Below, in pieces: positions 8,706 through 17,955 of a stretch of DNA of 64,000 nt (within the stretch, counting starts at the first letter, position 1; the number at the start of each line of letters is the position of its first letter). The notes under the pieces are model-generated. The model made no database searches and was not told the origin of the DNA. It worked only from the letters and a program-made list of their open reading frames with translations. Location of the stretch: the NCBI RefSeq assembly GCF_038396755.1, contig NZ_CP149822.1, forward strand, positions 124,001 through 188,000, written 5' to 3'. Both the position numbers and the translations under genes were made by a program. This DNA comes from Chitinophaga pollutisoli (GTDB taxonomy: Bacteria > Bacteroidota > Bacteroidia > Chitinophagales > Chitinophagaceae).

Positions 8706-10343
8706 TTATACCTGGATGACCCCGGTCCGGAAGGGCTCTTCGACCGGCGCGAGGTTCGCGGCTTCGAGGCAGCGGGCGATGGTCTGGCGGGTATTCCGGG
8801 GATCAATGATCTCGTCGACCCATAGGCGCGCCGCGGCGTAGTAGGGCGTGGTCTGGCTGTCGTATTTGTCAGTGATTTCTTTAAGGAGTTTGGCTTCTGC
8901 TTCCGGAGTGATTTCCTGACCTTTTGCCTTTAGCGAGGCCACCTGGATCTGAAGCAGCGTTTTGGCAGCCTGTTCGCCGCCCATAACGGCGATTTTGGCG
9001 TTGGGCCAGGCGAAGATGAACCGCGGATCGTAAGCCTTGCCGCACATGGCGTAGTTGCCCGCGCCGTATGAATTGCCGATGATCACCGTGATCTTGGGCA
9101 CCACGCTGTTGCTCACGGCATTTACCAGCTTGGCGCCGTCTTTAATGATACCGGAATGCTCCGACCGGCTGCCCACCATAAAACCTGTCACGTCTTGCAG
9201 AAAAACGAGCGGGATTTTTTTCTGGTTGCAGTTCATGATGAAACGGGCGGCCTTGTCGGCCGAGTCATTATATATCACCCCGCCCATCTGCATTTCACCC
9301 TTTTTCGTTTTTACCATCTTACGCTGGTTGGCTACGATGCCCACGGCCCAGCCCTCGATGCGGGCGTAACCGCAGAGGATCGTCTGCCCATAATCCTCTT
9401 TATATTCCTCAAACACGGAGCCATCCACAATGCGGGCGATCACCTCGCGCACGTCATAAGACCGGGAGCTGTCGGCCGGGATGAGCCCATAAATTTCATC
9501 GTCATTCTTTTCCGGTGCTACGGGTGTGATGCGGTCGAAGCCTGCGGTGGCGGGCTGACCGATGCGGGAAACGATATGCCGGATGCGTTCCAGGCATTCT
9601 TCGTCTGTTTTGAATTTGTAATCCGCGATGCCGGAGATTTCCGTATGCGTCACTGCGCCGCCCAGGGTTTCTGCGTCCACATCTTCCCCGATGGCGGCTT
9701 TCACGAGATAAGGGCCCGCCAGGAAGATGGAGCCGTTGCCTTCCACCATCAGTACTTCGTCGCTCATGATGGGTAGGTAAGCGCCACCGGCCACGCAGCT
9801 CCCCATTACCGCCGCGATCTGGGTGATGCCCATCGCGCTCATCTTAGCATTGTTGCGGAAGATGCGGCCGAAGTGTTCTTTATCGGGGAATATTTCGTCC
9901 TGCATGGGCAGGTAAACGCCGGCGGAATCTACCAGGTAGATGACCGGCAACCTATTCTCCATGGCGATTTCCTGCATGCGCAGGTTCTTTTTGCCAGTGA
10001 GCGGGAACCAGGCCCCCGCTTTCACGGTCATATCATTGGCAACGATCATGCAGAGCCGGCCGCTCACGTAACCGACACCGGCCACGGTACCTCCGGCCGG
10101 GCATCCTCCGTGTTCGGCGTACATCTCGTAAGCTGTGAAAGCGCCGAGCTCCATGAAAGTGCTGTTTTTGTCGATGAGTTTGGCGATGCGCTCGCGCGGG
10201 GTAAGTTTGCCGCGTTGGCGGACCTTCTCCAGGCTTTTCTTCCCTCCTCCCTGTTCGATTACGGCCAGCCTTTGTTTCATGGTGCTGACCAACAATTTCA
10301 ATTGATCTTCGTTCCGGTTGAATTCCATTTGCTGTTTATCCAT
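8706..10343 (-). CDS. Acyl-CoA carboxylase beta subunit (methylcrotonyl/propionyl-CoA type)
   Basis: This is the carboxyltransferase subunit of a biotin-dependent acyl-CoA carboxylase. It has 545 residues with two crotonase-fold halves. The N-terminal half carries [24 protein letters not shown] and [16 protein letters not shown], a stretch typical of methylcrotonyl-CoA carboxylase beta. The C-terminal half carries [24 protein letters not shown] and [17 protein letters not shown]. The biotin carboxylase/carrier subunit is not adjacent, so substrate (3-methylcrotonyl-CoA in leucine breakdown, or propionyl/acetyl-CoA) cannot be settled here. It sits alone between non-coding stretches. Confidence 0.92.
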   Translation of the reverse strand: MDKQQMEFNRNEDQLKLLVSTMKQRLAVIEQGGGKKSLEKVRQRGKLTPRERIAKLIDKNSTFMELGAFTAYEMYAEHGGCPAGGTVAGVGYVSGRLCMIVANDMTVKAGAWFPLTGKKNLRMQEIAMENRLPVIYLVDSAGVYLPMQDEIFPDKEHFGRIFRNNAKMSAMGITQIAAVMGSCVAGGAYLPIMSDEVLMVEGNGSIFLAGPYLVKAAIGEDVDAETLGGAVTHTEISGIADYKFKTDEECLERIRHIVSRIGQPATAGFDRITPVAPEKNDDEIYGLIPADSSRSYDVREVIARIVDGSVFEEYKEDYGQTILCGYARIEGWAVGIVANQRKMVKTKKGEMQMGGVIYNDSADKAARFIMNCNQKKIPLVFLQDVTGFMVGSRSEHSGIIKDGAKLVNAVSNSVVPKITVIIGNSYGAGNYAMCGKAYDPRFIFAWPNAKIAVMGGEQAAKTLLQIQVASLKAKGQEITPEAEAKLLKEITDKYDSQTTPYYAAARLWVDEIIDPRNTRQTIARCLEAANLAPVEEPFRTGVIQV

Positions 10344-10719
10344 AATGTGGCGATAATTTCGTTAAATGTAAGGGAATACAGCATTCTGGCCAACAATCCC
10401 GGAAATCAATGCTTGCCCGCTTTTCGCATCGCGAGATTCCGCTGTTTCCGCCGCATGATCTTCTTTTCTGCTTTGGTTTCAGCGGCGAGGTTTGGCCGTT
10501 TGACCGAAATAAACGACTTGCAACCCAGCCAGTCAGCGCTAAGAGCGGAATTATTAAGAATAACTGCGTATTAGGATTTCCGGTATCAGTATCGTGGCCA
10601 GCAATTGTTTAAATTGACTTATCATGCCGAGTAACTAAAATGCAAAAGGTATAGTAATTGATTTTCAAGCCTAAAGTAGTGTTAAATTTGGAACAGAAGT
10701 GGCGCGAATGGAACATTAA
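10344..10719. other. Intergenic region with DinB-gene promoter
   Basis: No credible gene. Short open frames here have no protein-like features. A promoter-like TTG / TAAATTTG pair at 10658-10690 lies near the right end, listed separately. Confidence 0.5.
10658..10690 (+). promoter_or_regulatory. Putative promoter of the DinB-like gene
   Basis: TTG at 10658-10660 and TAAATTTG at 10683-10690, 22 bases apart, fit the Bacteroidota -33/-7 pattern. The predicted start of transcription is about 50 bases before the ATG at 10747. Confidence 0.5.
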
Positions 10720-10746
10720 TTGCATGTATATCCAAAATCTAACCAT

Positions 10747-11211
10747 ATGTCTTTACCCGTAGTACTATCCGAAGCATTGCAACACATTTACCAGGGCCAA
10801 CCCTGGCTCGACGTTACGCTGATGGAGCACCTCCAGGAAATGGACGCCACGCAGGCATCCCGCCGCTTCGATACTTCGCACAACATCTGGGAACTCGTCA
10901 ACCATCTCATTTTCTGGCACCAGAACGTGGACCGCAAACTGAAAGGTGAAAAACCGGAGCAGGAAGGCGACCTTCCCGATTTCTATTTCCCGGAAAACCA
11001 CGGCGATAACAACTGGCAGGCTACCCTCCTGCGGCTCGACCATTCCATCACCCATATGGTGGAAACCATCCGCAACTTCCCGGAAGAAAAACTCTGGTCC
11101 AACGTCCCTAACACGCAACACAACGCCTATTACTACATACAAGGCGTGCTCCAGCATGCCGCCTATCACCTGGGGCAAATCGTGCTGATCCGGAAATACG
11201 CTGATACTTAA
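10747..11211 (+). CDS. DinB/YfiT-family protein
   Basis: A 154-residue four-helix-bundle protein of the DinB superfamily, which often binds a metal through three histidines and includes thiol transferases and stress-induced proteins. Candidate metal ligands are the His in NHLIFWH and the pair in QHAAYHLGQI near the C-terminus, where the family signature HxxxHxGQ is clear. I prefer the ATG at 10747 (SLPVVLSEALQHIYQG) over the in-frame one nine codons earlier, because homologous proteins usually begin just before the first helix. Substrate is unknown. It stands alone, with its own promoter and terminator. Confidence 0.85.
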   Translation: MSLPVVLSEALQHIYQGQPWLDVTLMEHLQEMDATQASRRFDTSHNIWELVNHLIFWHQNVDRKLKGEKPEQEGDLPDFYFPENHGDNNWQATLLRLDHSITHMVETIRNFPEEKLWSNVPNTQHNAYYYIQGVLQHAAYHLGQIVLIRKYADT

Positions 11212-11215
11212 TGAA

Positions 11216-11239
11216 AAACGCCGCTAAAAAGCGGCGTTT
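11216..11239 (+). terminator. Terminator of DinB-like gene
   Basis: AAACGCCGC / GCGGCGTTT with a TAAAAA loop directly after the stop codon; the T run is short. Confidence 0.75.
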
Positions 11240-11363
11240 CTAACTAGGAAATGGTTAAAAGTACCGTTACCGGTATCGTGAACGAAAATATATAATTATT
11301 TTAAAATGCAAAGCCTCCTTTCGCTGCGCCGGAAATGATTATATTCGGGTATAATTCCATGCC

Positions 11364-12554
11364 ATGGTGCTCCCAACCCCATCCCGCGACCGGGTCTATT
11401 CCATCGACGTTTTACGCGGCATCGTCATGATCCTGATGGCGCTGGATCATGTCCGCGACTTCTTCCATACCGGTGCCATGACCTCCGACCCGCTCGATCC
11501 GGAAACCACCCATACCGCATTGTATCTCACCCGTTGGGTAACGCACTTCTGCGCGCCGATATTTGTTTTCCTTTCCGGGCTTTCCGTATTCCTCATGAAC
11601 GGCCGCAAAACCAAAGCGGAAATCAGCAAATTCCTTTTAACACGGGGGCTTTGGTTGATTGTGGTGGAAGTCACCATTGTGTCGCTCGGGCTTTCTTTCA
11701 ATCCGCTGTTCAGCTTGTTTTTCCTGCAGGTGATCTGGGCCATCGGGGTAAGCTTCGTGCTGCTGTCGTTGCTCGTGTTTCTGCCTTGGGGCGCCATCCT
11801 GGCGCTGGGCGCGGCTATTACCCTTTCACATAATATTTTGGACTTTTACGAAGCGCAACCCGGTTTCCAGCCAGGACTGCTGTGGGAGTTCGCGCATAAA
11901 CGGACGTTCGCGCTGCACGAGGTTTTCCCCGGGCACCGTGCGATTGTCCTCTACCCTTTCCTGCCCTGGGTGGGCGTCATGATGATGGGATATGGCTGCG
12001 GGCGTTTGTTTGCGGCGGATATTTCATCCCGCATGCGGCAATCGGTGCTGGTAACTGTGGGTTTGGGTATGATCGGGCTGTTCTTTCTCCTGCGCGCCGT
12101 GAACGTTTATGGTGATCCTTTGCGTTGGGAAGCCTGGCATACGCTTTCCCAAACCCTCTTTTCCTTCTTCAATGTCCAGAAATACCCGCCTTCTTTGTTA
12201 TACACCTGCGCCACCATCGGGCCGGGGCTCCTCGCCCTCGCCGCGCTCGAACATGCGCGCAACGGATTTACCGCCGTATGCAACGTGTATGGCAGCGTTC
12301 CTTTCTTTTATTACGTACTGCATTTCTACCTTATTCATGGCCTCACGGTCATCGCGTTTTTCGCCAGCGGGTACAATGCCTCGCAGATTGTGGACCCGCA
12401 AACGCCATTCCTTTTCCGGCCGGCGGACTTCGGATTCTCCCTGCCGGTGGTTTACCTCGTCTGGATCGGGGTTGTGGCTGCGTTGTACTTCCCCTGCAAG
12501 CGCTTTGCGGCGTATAAGCGCAATCGCCGCAAATGGTGGCTCAGTTACGTTTGA
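11364..12554 (+). CDS. DUF1624/HGSNAT-like multi-pass membrane protein
   Basis: A 396-residue integral membrane protein with about ten hydrophobic helices. The start RVYSIDVLRGIVMILMALDHVRDFF is the hallmark of the heparan-alpha-glucosaminide N-acetyltransferase-like (DUF1624) family, with the conserved Asp/Arg and His of the first helix; THFCAPIFVFLSG marks the second. Relatives are membrane acyltransferases or unknown. The gene is convergent with the MarR-GNAT gene, with only three bases between the two stops and no room for a terminator. The acetyltransferase role is inferred from the family. Confidence 0.85.
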   Translation: MVLPTPSRDRVYSIDVLRGIVMILMALDHVRDFFHTGAMTSDPLDPETTHTALYLTRWVTHFCAPIFVFLSGLSVFLMNGRKTKAEISKFLLTRGLWLIVVEVTIVSLGLSFNPLFSLFFLQVIWAIGVSFVLLSLLVFLPWGAILALGAAITLSHNILDFYEAQPGFQPGLLWEFAHKRTFALHEVFPGHRAIVLYPFLPWVGVMMMGYGCGRLFAADISSRMRQSVLVTVGLGMIGLFFLLRAVNVYGDPLRWEAWHTLSQTLFSFFNVQKYPPSLLYTCATIGPGLLALAALEHARNGFTAVCNVYGSVPFFYYVLHFYLIHGLTVIAFFASGYNASQIVDPQTPFLFRPADFGFSLPVVYLVWIGVVAALYFPCKRFAAYKRNRRKWWLSYV

Positions 12555-12557
12555 CAC

Positions 12558-13487
12558 CTATAATTCAAGCTCATAGCGTTCTTCGTACAATTCATGCCCC
12601 CAAAGACTGGCGGGCGTGGATTCCTTTTTCACAAACCCGCATTTTTTATACAACGCGGCGGCAGTCGTCTGCTGGTCGGTAGTCAGCAGGTAGACTTTTT
12701 TGAAACGCTGCGCCTTGCAGAATTCCATCGCCTGCTGCATGAGCGCCTTCCCCAACCCGATGCCGCGGTATTCGGGCCGGATGAGGAACCACCGCAGCTG
12801 CGCCTGCCTGCCTTCGCGGTGCTGGATGGCTACCACGCCAGCCAGCCGGCCGTGGCTCGTGGCCAGCCAGAGGCGGTCGCGCCGGGGATCTGCGTGCACC
12901 AGGTAATCGTGTATGGTTTCCATCACGTAGTGCTCGAAGCGGTGGTCGTAACCATATTCGGCCGCGTAAAGCTGTCCGTGCAGGGCGATGATATCCCCGA
13001 TATCGCCGGGGCGGAGGTCAGTCCGGATATCGATCTGATCCAGCGTTACCTGGCCGCCAGGAGCGCCGAGGAGCCTGCGGAGCTCCCGCATGGATGCGGC
13101 GATGGTCTGATGGTGGGCCGGCGGCAGGTGCGACAGCATGTCGCGGATCTGATCGTCGGACAGCGTGCCCATCTTCACCATCAGCCGCCGGCCGCGTTCG
13201 GACAGGGTGAGGTACGACGAGCGGCCGTCTTCTGGCAACGGGTGTTTCAGCACCATGCCCGCCTTTTCCAGCTTGCGGAGGATGCGGCTGAGGTAACCCG
13301 CGTCGATATGCAATGCTTCGCGAATGCCCGTGGCGGTAGTTTGTTTGTTGAAATTGATTTCGTAGAGGACGCGCACTTCCGTGAGGGAATACTCGCTGTC
13401 GAAAATATGTTGCTGGAGCAAACCGAGCTGGGCCGTGTAGAAGCGGTTAAACTGGCGTATGTCGGCGATGATACCGTGATCAGACAT
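12558..13487 (-). CDS. MarR-type regulator fused to a GNAT acetyltransferase
   Basis: A 309-residue two-domain protein. Residues 1-145 form a MarR winged helix: RVLYEINFNKQTTATGIREAL, then recognition helix DAGYLSRILRKLEKAG and wing PEDGRSSYLTLSERGR. Residues about 150-309 are a GNAT domain with the acetyl-CoA loop RPEYRGIGLGKALMQQAM and C-terminal AAALYKKCGFVKK. Proteins with this order are known as helix-turn-helix/GNAT fusions; the DNA and acyl targets are unknown. I prefer the ATG at 13487 (SDHGIIADIRQFNRFYT) over the in-frame one 16 codons earlier, which would overlap the putative operator region. A strong dyad lies upstream and suggests self-regulation. Confidence 0.92.
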   Translation of the reverse strand: MSDHGIIADIRQFNRFYTAQLGLLQQHIFDSEYSLTEVRVLYEINFNKQTTATGIREALHIDAGYLSRILRKLEKAGMVLKHPLPEDGRSSYLTLSERGRRLMVKMGTLSDDQIRDMLSHLPPAHHQTIAASMRELRRLLGAPGGQVTLDQIDIRTDLRPGDIGDIIALHGQLYAAEYGYDHRFEHYVMETIHDYLVHADPRRDRLWLATSHGRLAGVVAIQHREGRQAQLRWFLIRPEYRGIGLGKALMQQAMEFCKAQRFKKVYLLTTDQQTTAAALYKKCGFVKKESTPASLWGHELYEERYELEL

Positions 13488-13521
13488 CGGGCGGTTAATT
13501 TCCGGTAAAAATACAATCTTG

Positions 13522-13558
13522 CTTGCTTTTGTCAAATATTTTAGTTGACGGAAGCAAG
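13522..13558. promoter_or_regulatory. MarR-type nested dyad operator
   Basis: Two inverted repeats share one centre at 13540: outer arms CTTGCTT (13522-13528) and AAGCAAG (13552-13558), inner arms GTCAA (13531-13535) and TTGAC (13545-13549). It lies 35-71 bases before the MarR-GNAT start, where an autoregulatory operator would be expected. Confidence 0.6.
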
Positions 13559-13712
13559 TAAATAGTAGAACAGGTATTTCTACGCAAAACTTCGCGTATT
13601 TGCGCGTGGGCGATTCCTGGCTGAAGGGGATAATTTGCGGTCACAAGCATGGCGAATCACGCAAACGTGACCCGCGATATTAGTAGCATAATTTAGATTG
13701 AAGTGCTGATGG

Positions 13713-13740
13713 AGCCCGGATTGCCGGGCTTCTTCCTTTT
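13713..13740 (+). terminator. Terminator-like hairpin with no plus-strand gene before it
   Basis: AGCCCGG / CCGGGCT with an ATTG loop is followed on the plus strand by TCTTCCTTTT. The flanking genes are both on the minus strand, so on the plus strand it could end a small RNA or the divergent leader from the MarR operator; on the minus strand it could be a poor terminator for the AraC-type gene. Confidence 0.5.
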
Positions 13741-14839
13741 CAGGAGGCCTGTTGCCGCCGCAGGAATTCCCCGGGCGAGAATCCTGTTGCCGCGCGGAAG
13801 GCGCGCTGGAAAGTAGGCTGGGAATTGAAACCGCATTCGTAAGCGATGCCGGTAAGGGTGAGGTGCTTGCTGGAAGGATCCAGCAGGCGGTTTTTCACGG
13901 CCTCTACCCGCCAGTTGTTGATGTATTCGTTAAAACCTTTGCCCATCTGGCGGTTCAATACGGCGGAAAGTGTTTTCACCGGAACGCCGATCCGGTTTGC
14001 CAACACCGCCGCGGAAATAGAGGGATCGAGGTACAGGCGGTCGGATTCCATAGCGTGCTGCAGGGCGCGGGTGCAGTCGAGGATTTCATCTTCCGTCAAC
14101 TGATCGAAATACGACCTGGACTGCTGCTCCTGGGCGGCGTAAATAACGCGGGTACGGTGATAGGCCGAAAAGCCCATCCAGTAAATAAAAACCACCAGGC
14201 ACACTTCGATCACCGTATACTGCTGCGCGCCCGTCACTTCGCTGAGTAAGGCAGCACAACCGTAACAACCCACAGCAGTGCGATAATACCCGTCACCCCG
14301 AGCAGTCTTTTCAGCCAACGGGCCGCCACATCCATTAATCCAATTTTTATTTTCCGGAAAGCGTGCAAAGCGCTTCCCCAGTAAGCGATAAACCAAATCA
14401 CGGATAAGGGCTCGGCAATGCGGTCGAATGCGTGGCTCAGCCACACCCACCACTCCGGAAAAGGCTTCCCGATGGAATAGAGGCCCCAGCACGCGAGGAA
14501 TCCCAGCCGGATGGTCAGGGCGGCGTACACGATGAGGAAATGGCGCCAGGGCGCGGAGGGCCTGCCCTCCTGCCCGAAAGAACGGACGTAGAGATATAAA
14601 AAAGGGCCTGCGGCGAAAATCAGGACGAAGGAAAAACACTCAAAAAATACGATGTTGGGATACAGTCCCGACGACCAGTTCAGCGTTTCGAAACCATTAT
14701 AGGCGAAAACGAACATAAACCCGGCCAGCATCCGGTTCTGAAAACGGTTCTCCGTGCGGGTAGCCAGCAGGAAGATCCCGAAGAACAACGCCTGCAAGGC
14801 GCCCAGTAATACCAGGAGGGAAAACAAATCGATTTTCAT
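13740..14839 (-). pseudogene. AraC-family regulator with membrane N-terminus, broken by a one-base deletion
   Basis: The upstream part (14839 down to about 14245) encodes a membrane domain of about six helices beginning KIDLFSLLVLLGALQALFFG. The downstream part, in another frame, continues with SEVTGAQQYTVIEVCLVVF and ends in an AraC DNA-binding domain with two helix-turn-helix motifs (ISAAVLANRIGVPVKTLSAV and LTGIAYECGFNSQPTFQRAF). The two halves join perfectly if one T is restored near 14245 (coding strand TACTCAGC to TACTTCAGC). As written, the first frame stops at 14234. Membrane-anchored AraC regulators of this shape are common in Chitinophagaceae. It may be a true pseudogene or a sequencing error; two other genes here show the same defect. 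Confidence 0.85.
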
Positions 14840-14894
14840 GGCGATAACTCGTTCATTAAAGATAATCGCATTTTTTTAACCTCCGTCAAACGCC

Positions 14895-14902
14895 TACATT
14901 TG
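14895..14902 (+). promoter_or_regulatory. Putative -7 element of the pirin gene
   Basis: TACATTTG matches the Bacteroidota TAnnTTTG box and lies 24 bases before the pirin ATG; a T-rich run about 20 bases upstream takes the -33 place. Confidence 0.45.
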
Positions 14903-14925
14903 TTAGCTCCTTTAAACTGAAACCC

Positions 14926-15780
14926 ATGAAGAAGAACATCGCCCATGTGCTGACCGGCAGGGCCAAGCAGATCACTCCGGAGGAAACTGTTATACAACCG
15001 CTTCCGCACAAGGATTTCCGGTTCGCCAATCCGTTTATCGTTATCCACCATATCGGTCCCGAAACCATTGCGCCCGGGTCCGCCATGCGCATCCACCCGC
15101 ATCCGCACCGGGGCTTCTCTCCCGTTACATTCATGATTTCGGGGGAAGGTTATCATATGGACAATGCCGGCCACTCCGGCACTATTACCGACGGCGGCAT
15201 ACAGTGGATGTTCGCAGGAAAGGGATTGCTGCACAGCGAAGGCCCAACGAAAGAAATGCTGAAGCGCGGCGGCACCTGGGAGCTGATCCAGATCTGGGTG
15301 AATGTGCCCAAAGCCCATAAGTGGGACGATCCCTATTACCAGGCCGCCACCGCCGAAGAGCTACCCTTCGTGCTGGAACAGGATGGCGTCCGCCTCCGGC
15401 TGGCCAGCGGGGAGCTGGAAGGCAAAAAGAGCCCGATGAAGAGCTTTACGCCGATTACAGCCATCGTGGGCACCATTGCCGCGGGTAAGACGGTGAATTT
15501 GTCCGCCCGTCCCGGCGACCCGGCGCTGCTGTATGTTTACCGCGGACAGGTAATGGTAAACGGTACCGCGGCCACAATGCACCAATTGTACGTTTTCGAT
15601 ACCGAGGGCGATGAAATCGCGTTGACGGCCAGCTCCGACGCGGGCATTCTTTTCCTGACCGGCGAGCCCATCAATGAGCCGATTGCTGCGAAAGACAATT
15701 TCGTCATGAATACGGCCGGGGAAGTGGAACAGGCGCTGGAAGATTACCGCAACGGCGTTTTCGGTACGCTGCAATATTGA
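14926..15780 (+). CDS. Pirin family protein
   Basis: A 284-residue bicupin. The N-terminal cupin carries the metal site in IHPHPHRGFSPVTFMISGE and GLLHSEGP, the usual three His and one Glu; the C-terminal cupin lacks these, as in all pirins. Family members bind Fe and include quercetin 2,3-dioxygenases and transcription cofactors, so the exact role is open. It is divergent from the broken AraC gene, 86 bases away, and the first of a same-strand run (pirin, two membrane proteins, SDR) with 22-base gaps, suggesting co-transcription. Confidence 0.93.
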   Translation: MKKNIAHVLTGRAKQITPEETVIQPLPHKDFRFANPFIVIHHIGPETIAPGSAMRIHPHPHRGFSPVTFMISGEGYHMDNAGHSGTITDGGIQWMFAGKGLLHSEGPTKEMLKRGGTWELIQIWVNVPKAHKWDDPYYQAATAEELPFVLEQDGVRLRLASGELEGKKSPMKSFTPITAIVGTIAAGKTVNLSARPGDPALLYVYRGQVMVNGTAATMHQLYVFDTEGDEIALTASSDAGILFLTGEPINEPIAAKDNFVMNTAGEVEQALEDYRNGVFGTLQY

Positions 15781-15802
15781 TTCGCTCATCCAAACCCCAC
15801 AA

Positions 15803-16798
15803 ATGCGACCTACATTCATCCGCCAACTGGCCGACGAAGGACTGCTGAGCCAAACGGAGCGCCTCCGGCTGGAAGCGCAGCAAGGCAGCAGGTTGTTCTC
15901 CCTGCACTGGGAGCTCAAAACCCTGCTATACCTGGGCGTGCTGCTCCTCAGCGGCGGCCTGGGAACGCTCATCTACAAAAACATCGACACCATCGGCCAC
16001 CAGGCCATTCTCGCCGTGATCGGGCTGCTGTGCAGCGCGTGTTTCTGGTATGCCAACAAACACAAGGCGCCGTTTACCTGGCAGAAAGCGGAATCCCCCA
16101 ACGCCTGGTGGGACTACGTGGTATTGCTCGGCTGCCTGCTTTTCATTTCGTTTATCACCTACCTGCAAGGGCAATACGAAGTATTCGGTTACCGGCTGGG
16201 CAGCGCTACTTTCATCCCGATGGTGGTGTTGTTCGTCAGTGCTTATTATTTCGACCACCTGGGCGTGCTGAGCCTCGCCATTACGAACTTCGCGGCCTGG
16301 CTTGGGATCGCCATCACACCAATGCATATCCTCACCAACAATCCCTTCGGCCTGGAAAACCGGCTGATCAATACGGCGCTGATCGCGGGCGGAGTGCTTA
16401 CGCTGGCGGGTTATGCCAGCACGCATTTCAGGAAGAAAGCGCATTTCTCGTTCACGTATTACAATTTCGACGTGCATATTTTCTGTATCGGCGCGTTGTC
16501 GGGGATGTTTTTCGCGGACGGCCTGCTGCTGCTGTATACGCCCGCGCTCATTGCGGCACTTATGTTTTATTACCTGCTGGGCATCCGGCTCCGGTCGTTT
16601 TACTTCTTGCTCGTGACCGTGGTTTACGGGTACATCGGCGCGGGGTACCTCGTTATTTTCACCCTCGTGCAGGGTTGGGAGTCGCTGGAAATGGGCGTCG
16701 TTTACCTGTCGATCCTGTATCTCATCGCCTCATCCATTTTTATGGCGAAGCTGCTCATTCATCTTAACCGCAAACTCAAGTCCGATGCTCATTTATAA
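15803..16798 (+). CDS. DUF2157-like multi-pass membrane protein
   Basis: A 331-residue membrane protein. A soluble N-terminal segment (FIRQLADEGLLSQTERLRL) of the kind seen in DUF2157 proteins is followed by about nine hydrophobic helices, beginning with TLLYLGVLLLSGGLGTLIY. No enzyme motif is visible. It ends 14 bases inside the start of the next gene, another membrane protein, so the two are translated together and may form a complex. Function unknown. Confidence 0.8.
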   Translation: MRPTFIRQLADEGLLSQTERLRLEAQQGSRLFSLHWELKTLLYLGVLLLSGGLGTLIYKNIDTIGHQAILAVIGLLCSACFWYANKHKAPFTWQKAESPNAWWDYVVLLGCLLFISFITYLQGQYEVFGYRLGSATFIPMVVLFVSAYYFDHLGVLSLAITNFAAWLGIAITPMHILTNNPFGLENRLINTALIAGGVLTLAGYASTHFRKKAHFSFTYYNFDVHIFCIGALSGMFFADGLLLLYTPALIAALMFYYLLGIRLRSFYFLLVTVVYGYIGAGYLVIFTLVQGWESLEMGVVYLSILYLIASSIFMAKLLIHLNRKLKSDAHL

Positions 16799-17933
16799 CA
16801 CCGCGCAGCTCGATAACCGCCTGATCCGCCAGGATGCGGAAGATGCGGTAGATGCCGGCATGATCGCGCCTGAAACGGCGGAGCGGATTAATGCGGCGCA
16901 TCCATATTCCCTTTATTCACCAAACATATTCGTGTGCATCGGGCTCATGCTCGCCACCATGCTGGTGGTGCTGCTGGCGGCCGGTTTGATTTTCCTGTTG
17001 ATGGTCGATGGCGCACTGCGTTCCATCGAAGTATTTTTCATCGTCTGGGGCATCCTGGCATATGGTGCGCTGGAGTCCTGGATGGCGACGCACCGGCATT
17101 ACCGCTCGGGCGTGGACGATGGACTGGAGTGGATGTCGGTATTGATGATCGGGATATCGCTGGTTTCGTTGATGGAAAACCAATCCCCTGTGCTGCTATT
17201 CGCCCTGCTGAGTGTTTTGGGCAGCTGGTTTACCGTCCGCACTTCCAATCCCGGCATTGCATTGGGCACCTGGTGCTGCGGGGTGATGCTGGTGGTGAAC
17301 CTGGCGATCTGGTATTTGCCGGGAGCGCGTTACGCGTTGCCGTTTTTGATAATGGCGGTTGCGGGCACGGGGTATTTCCAATTCACCCGGATGCAGCGGC
17401 AATTCCGTTTCCGGCATTACGAACTGGCATTATCGGTGTTTCGGCTGGCTGCGCTTGCTACATTTTACCTTGCGGGCAACTATTTTGCGGTGCATCACGC
17501 GGGGCGGGAATTATTGGGGATGGAAGGTAGTCCCCCGCTCCCATGGCTCTTCTGGACATTATCGTTACTTTTACCGCCCGCTTACATCTGGATGGGGCTG
17601 CGGAAGAAGGACAGGATTCCCCTGGCAATGGGCCTCATCCTGATCGCCGCCGCCGTTTTCACCGTGCGGGCCTACCATGCCGTTTTGCCCCTGGAAGCGG
17701 CGATGGCTTTGGGTGGGATCGGGCTGATCGCCGTGTCGTACATCGTGCACCAGTATCTCAAAACCCCCAAACGCGGTTTTACCACGCAGGCCATGAACAC
17801 CCGCAGCTTCGGCGCGGAGCAGCTGGAAGGGCTCATCGTCGCGGAAACGATGCAACATGCGCCACAGCCTGCGGAAACCACCCGCTTCGGCGGAGGCTCC
17901 AGCGGCGGAGGGGGCGCCGGCGGAGAATATTAA
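16785..17933 (+). CDS. Multi-pass membrane protein with Gly-rich C-terminus
   Basis: A 382-residue membrane protein with about ten hydrophobic segments after a polar N-terminal stretch (IRQDAEDAVDAGMIAPETAERI) that resembles the start of the preceding DUF2157-like protein. It ends in an unusual glycine/serine tail, RFGGGSSGGGGAGGEY. The start ATG lies inside the end of the upstream gene (14-base overlap), a sign of translational coupling. I do not recognise a function. TPM-domain (YgcG-like) proteins carry similar Gly-rich tails, but no TPM domain is visible here. Confidence 0.8.
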   Translation: MLIYNTAQLDNRLIRQDAEDAVDAGMIAPETAERINAAHPYSLYSPNIFVCIGLMLATMLVVLLAAGLIFLLMVDGALRSIEVFFIVWGILAYGALESWMATHRHYRSGVDDGLEWMSVLMIGISLVSLMENQSPVLLFALLSVLGSWFTVRTSNPGIALGTWCCGVMLVVNLAIWYLPGARYALPFLIMAVAGTGYFQFTRMQRQFRFRHYELALSVFRLAALATFYLAGNYFAVHHAGRELLGMEGSPPLPWLFWTLSLLLPPAYIWMGLRKKDRIPLAMGLILIAAAVFTVRAYHAVLPLEAAMALGGIGLIAVSYIVHQYLKTPKRGFTTQAMNTRSFGAEQLEGLIVAETMQHAPQPAETTRFGGGSSGGGGAGGEY

Positions 17934-17955
17934 CCAGCACTTAAAAACTGTGCAT

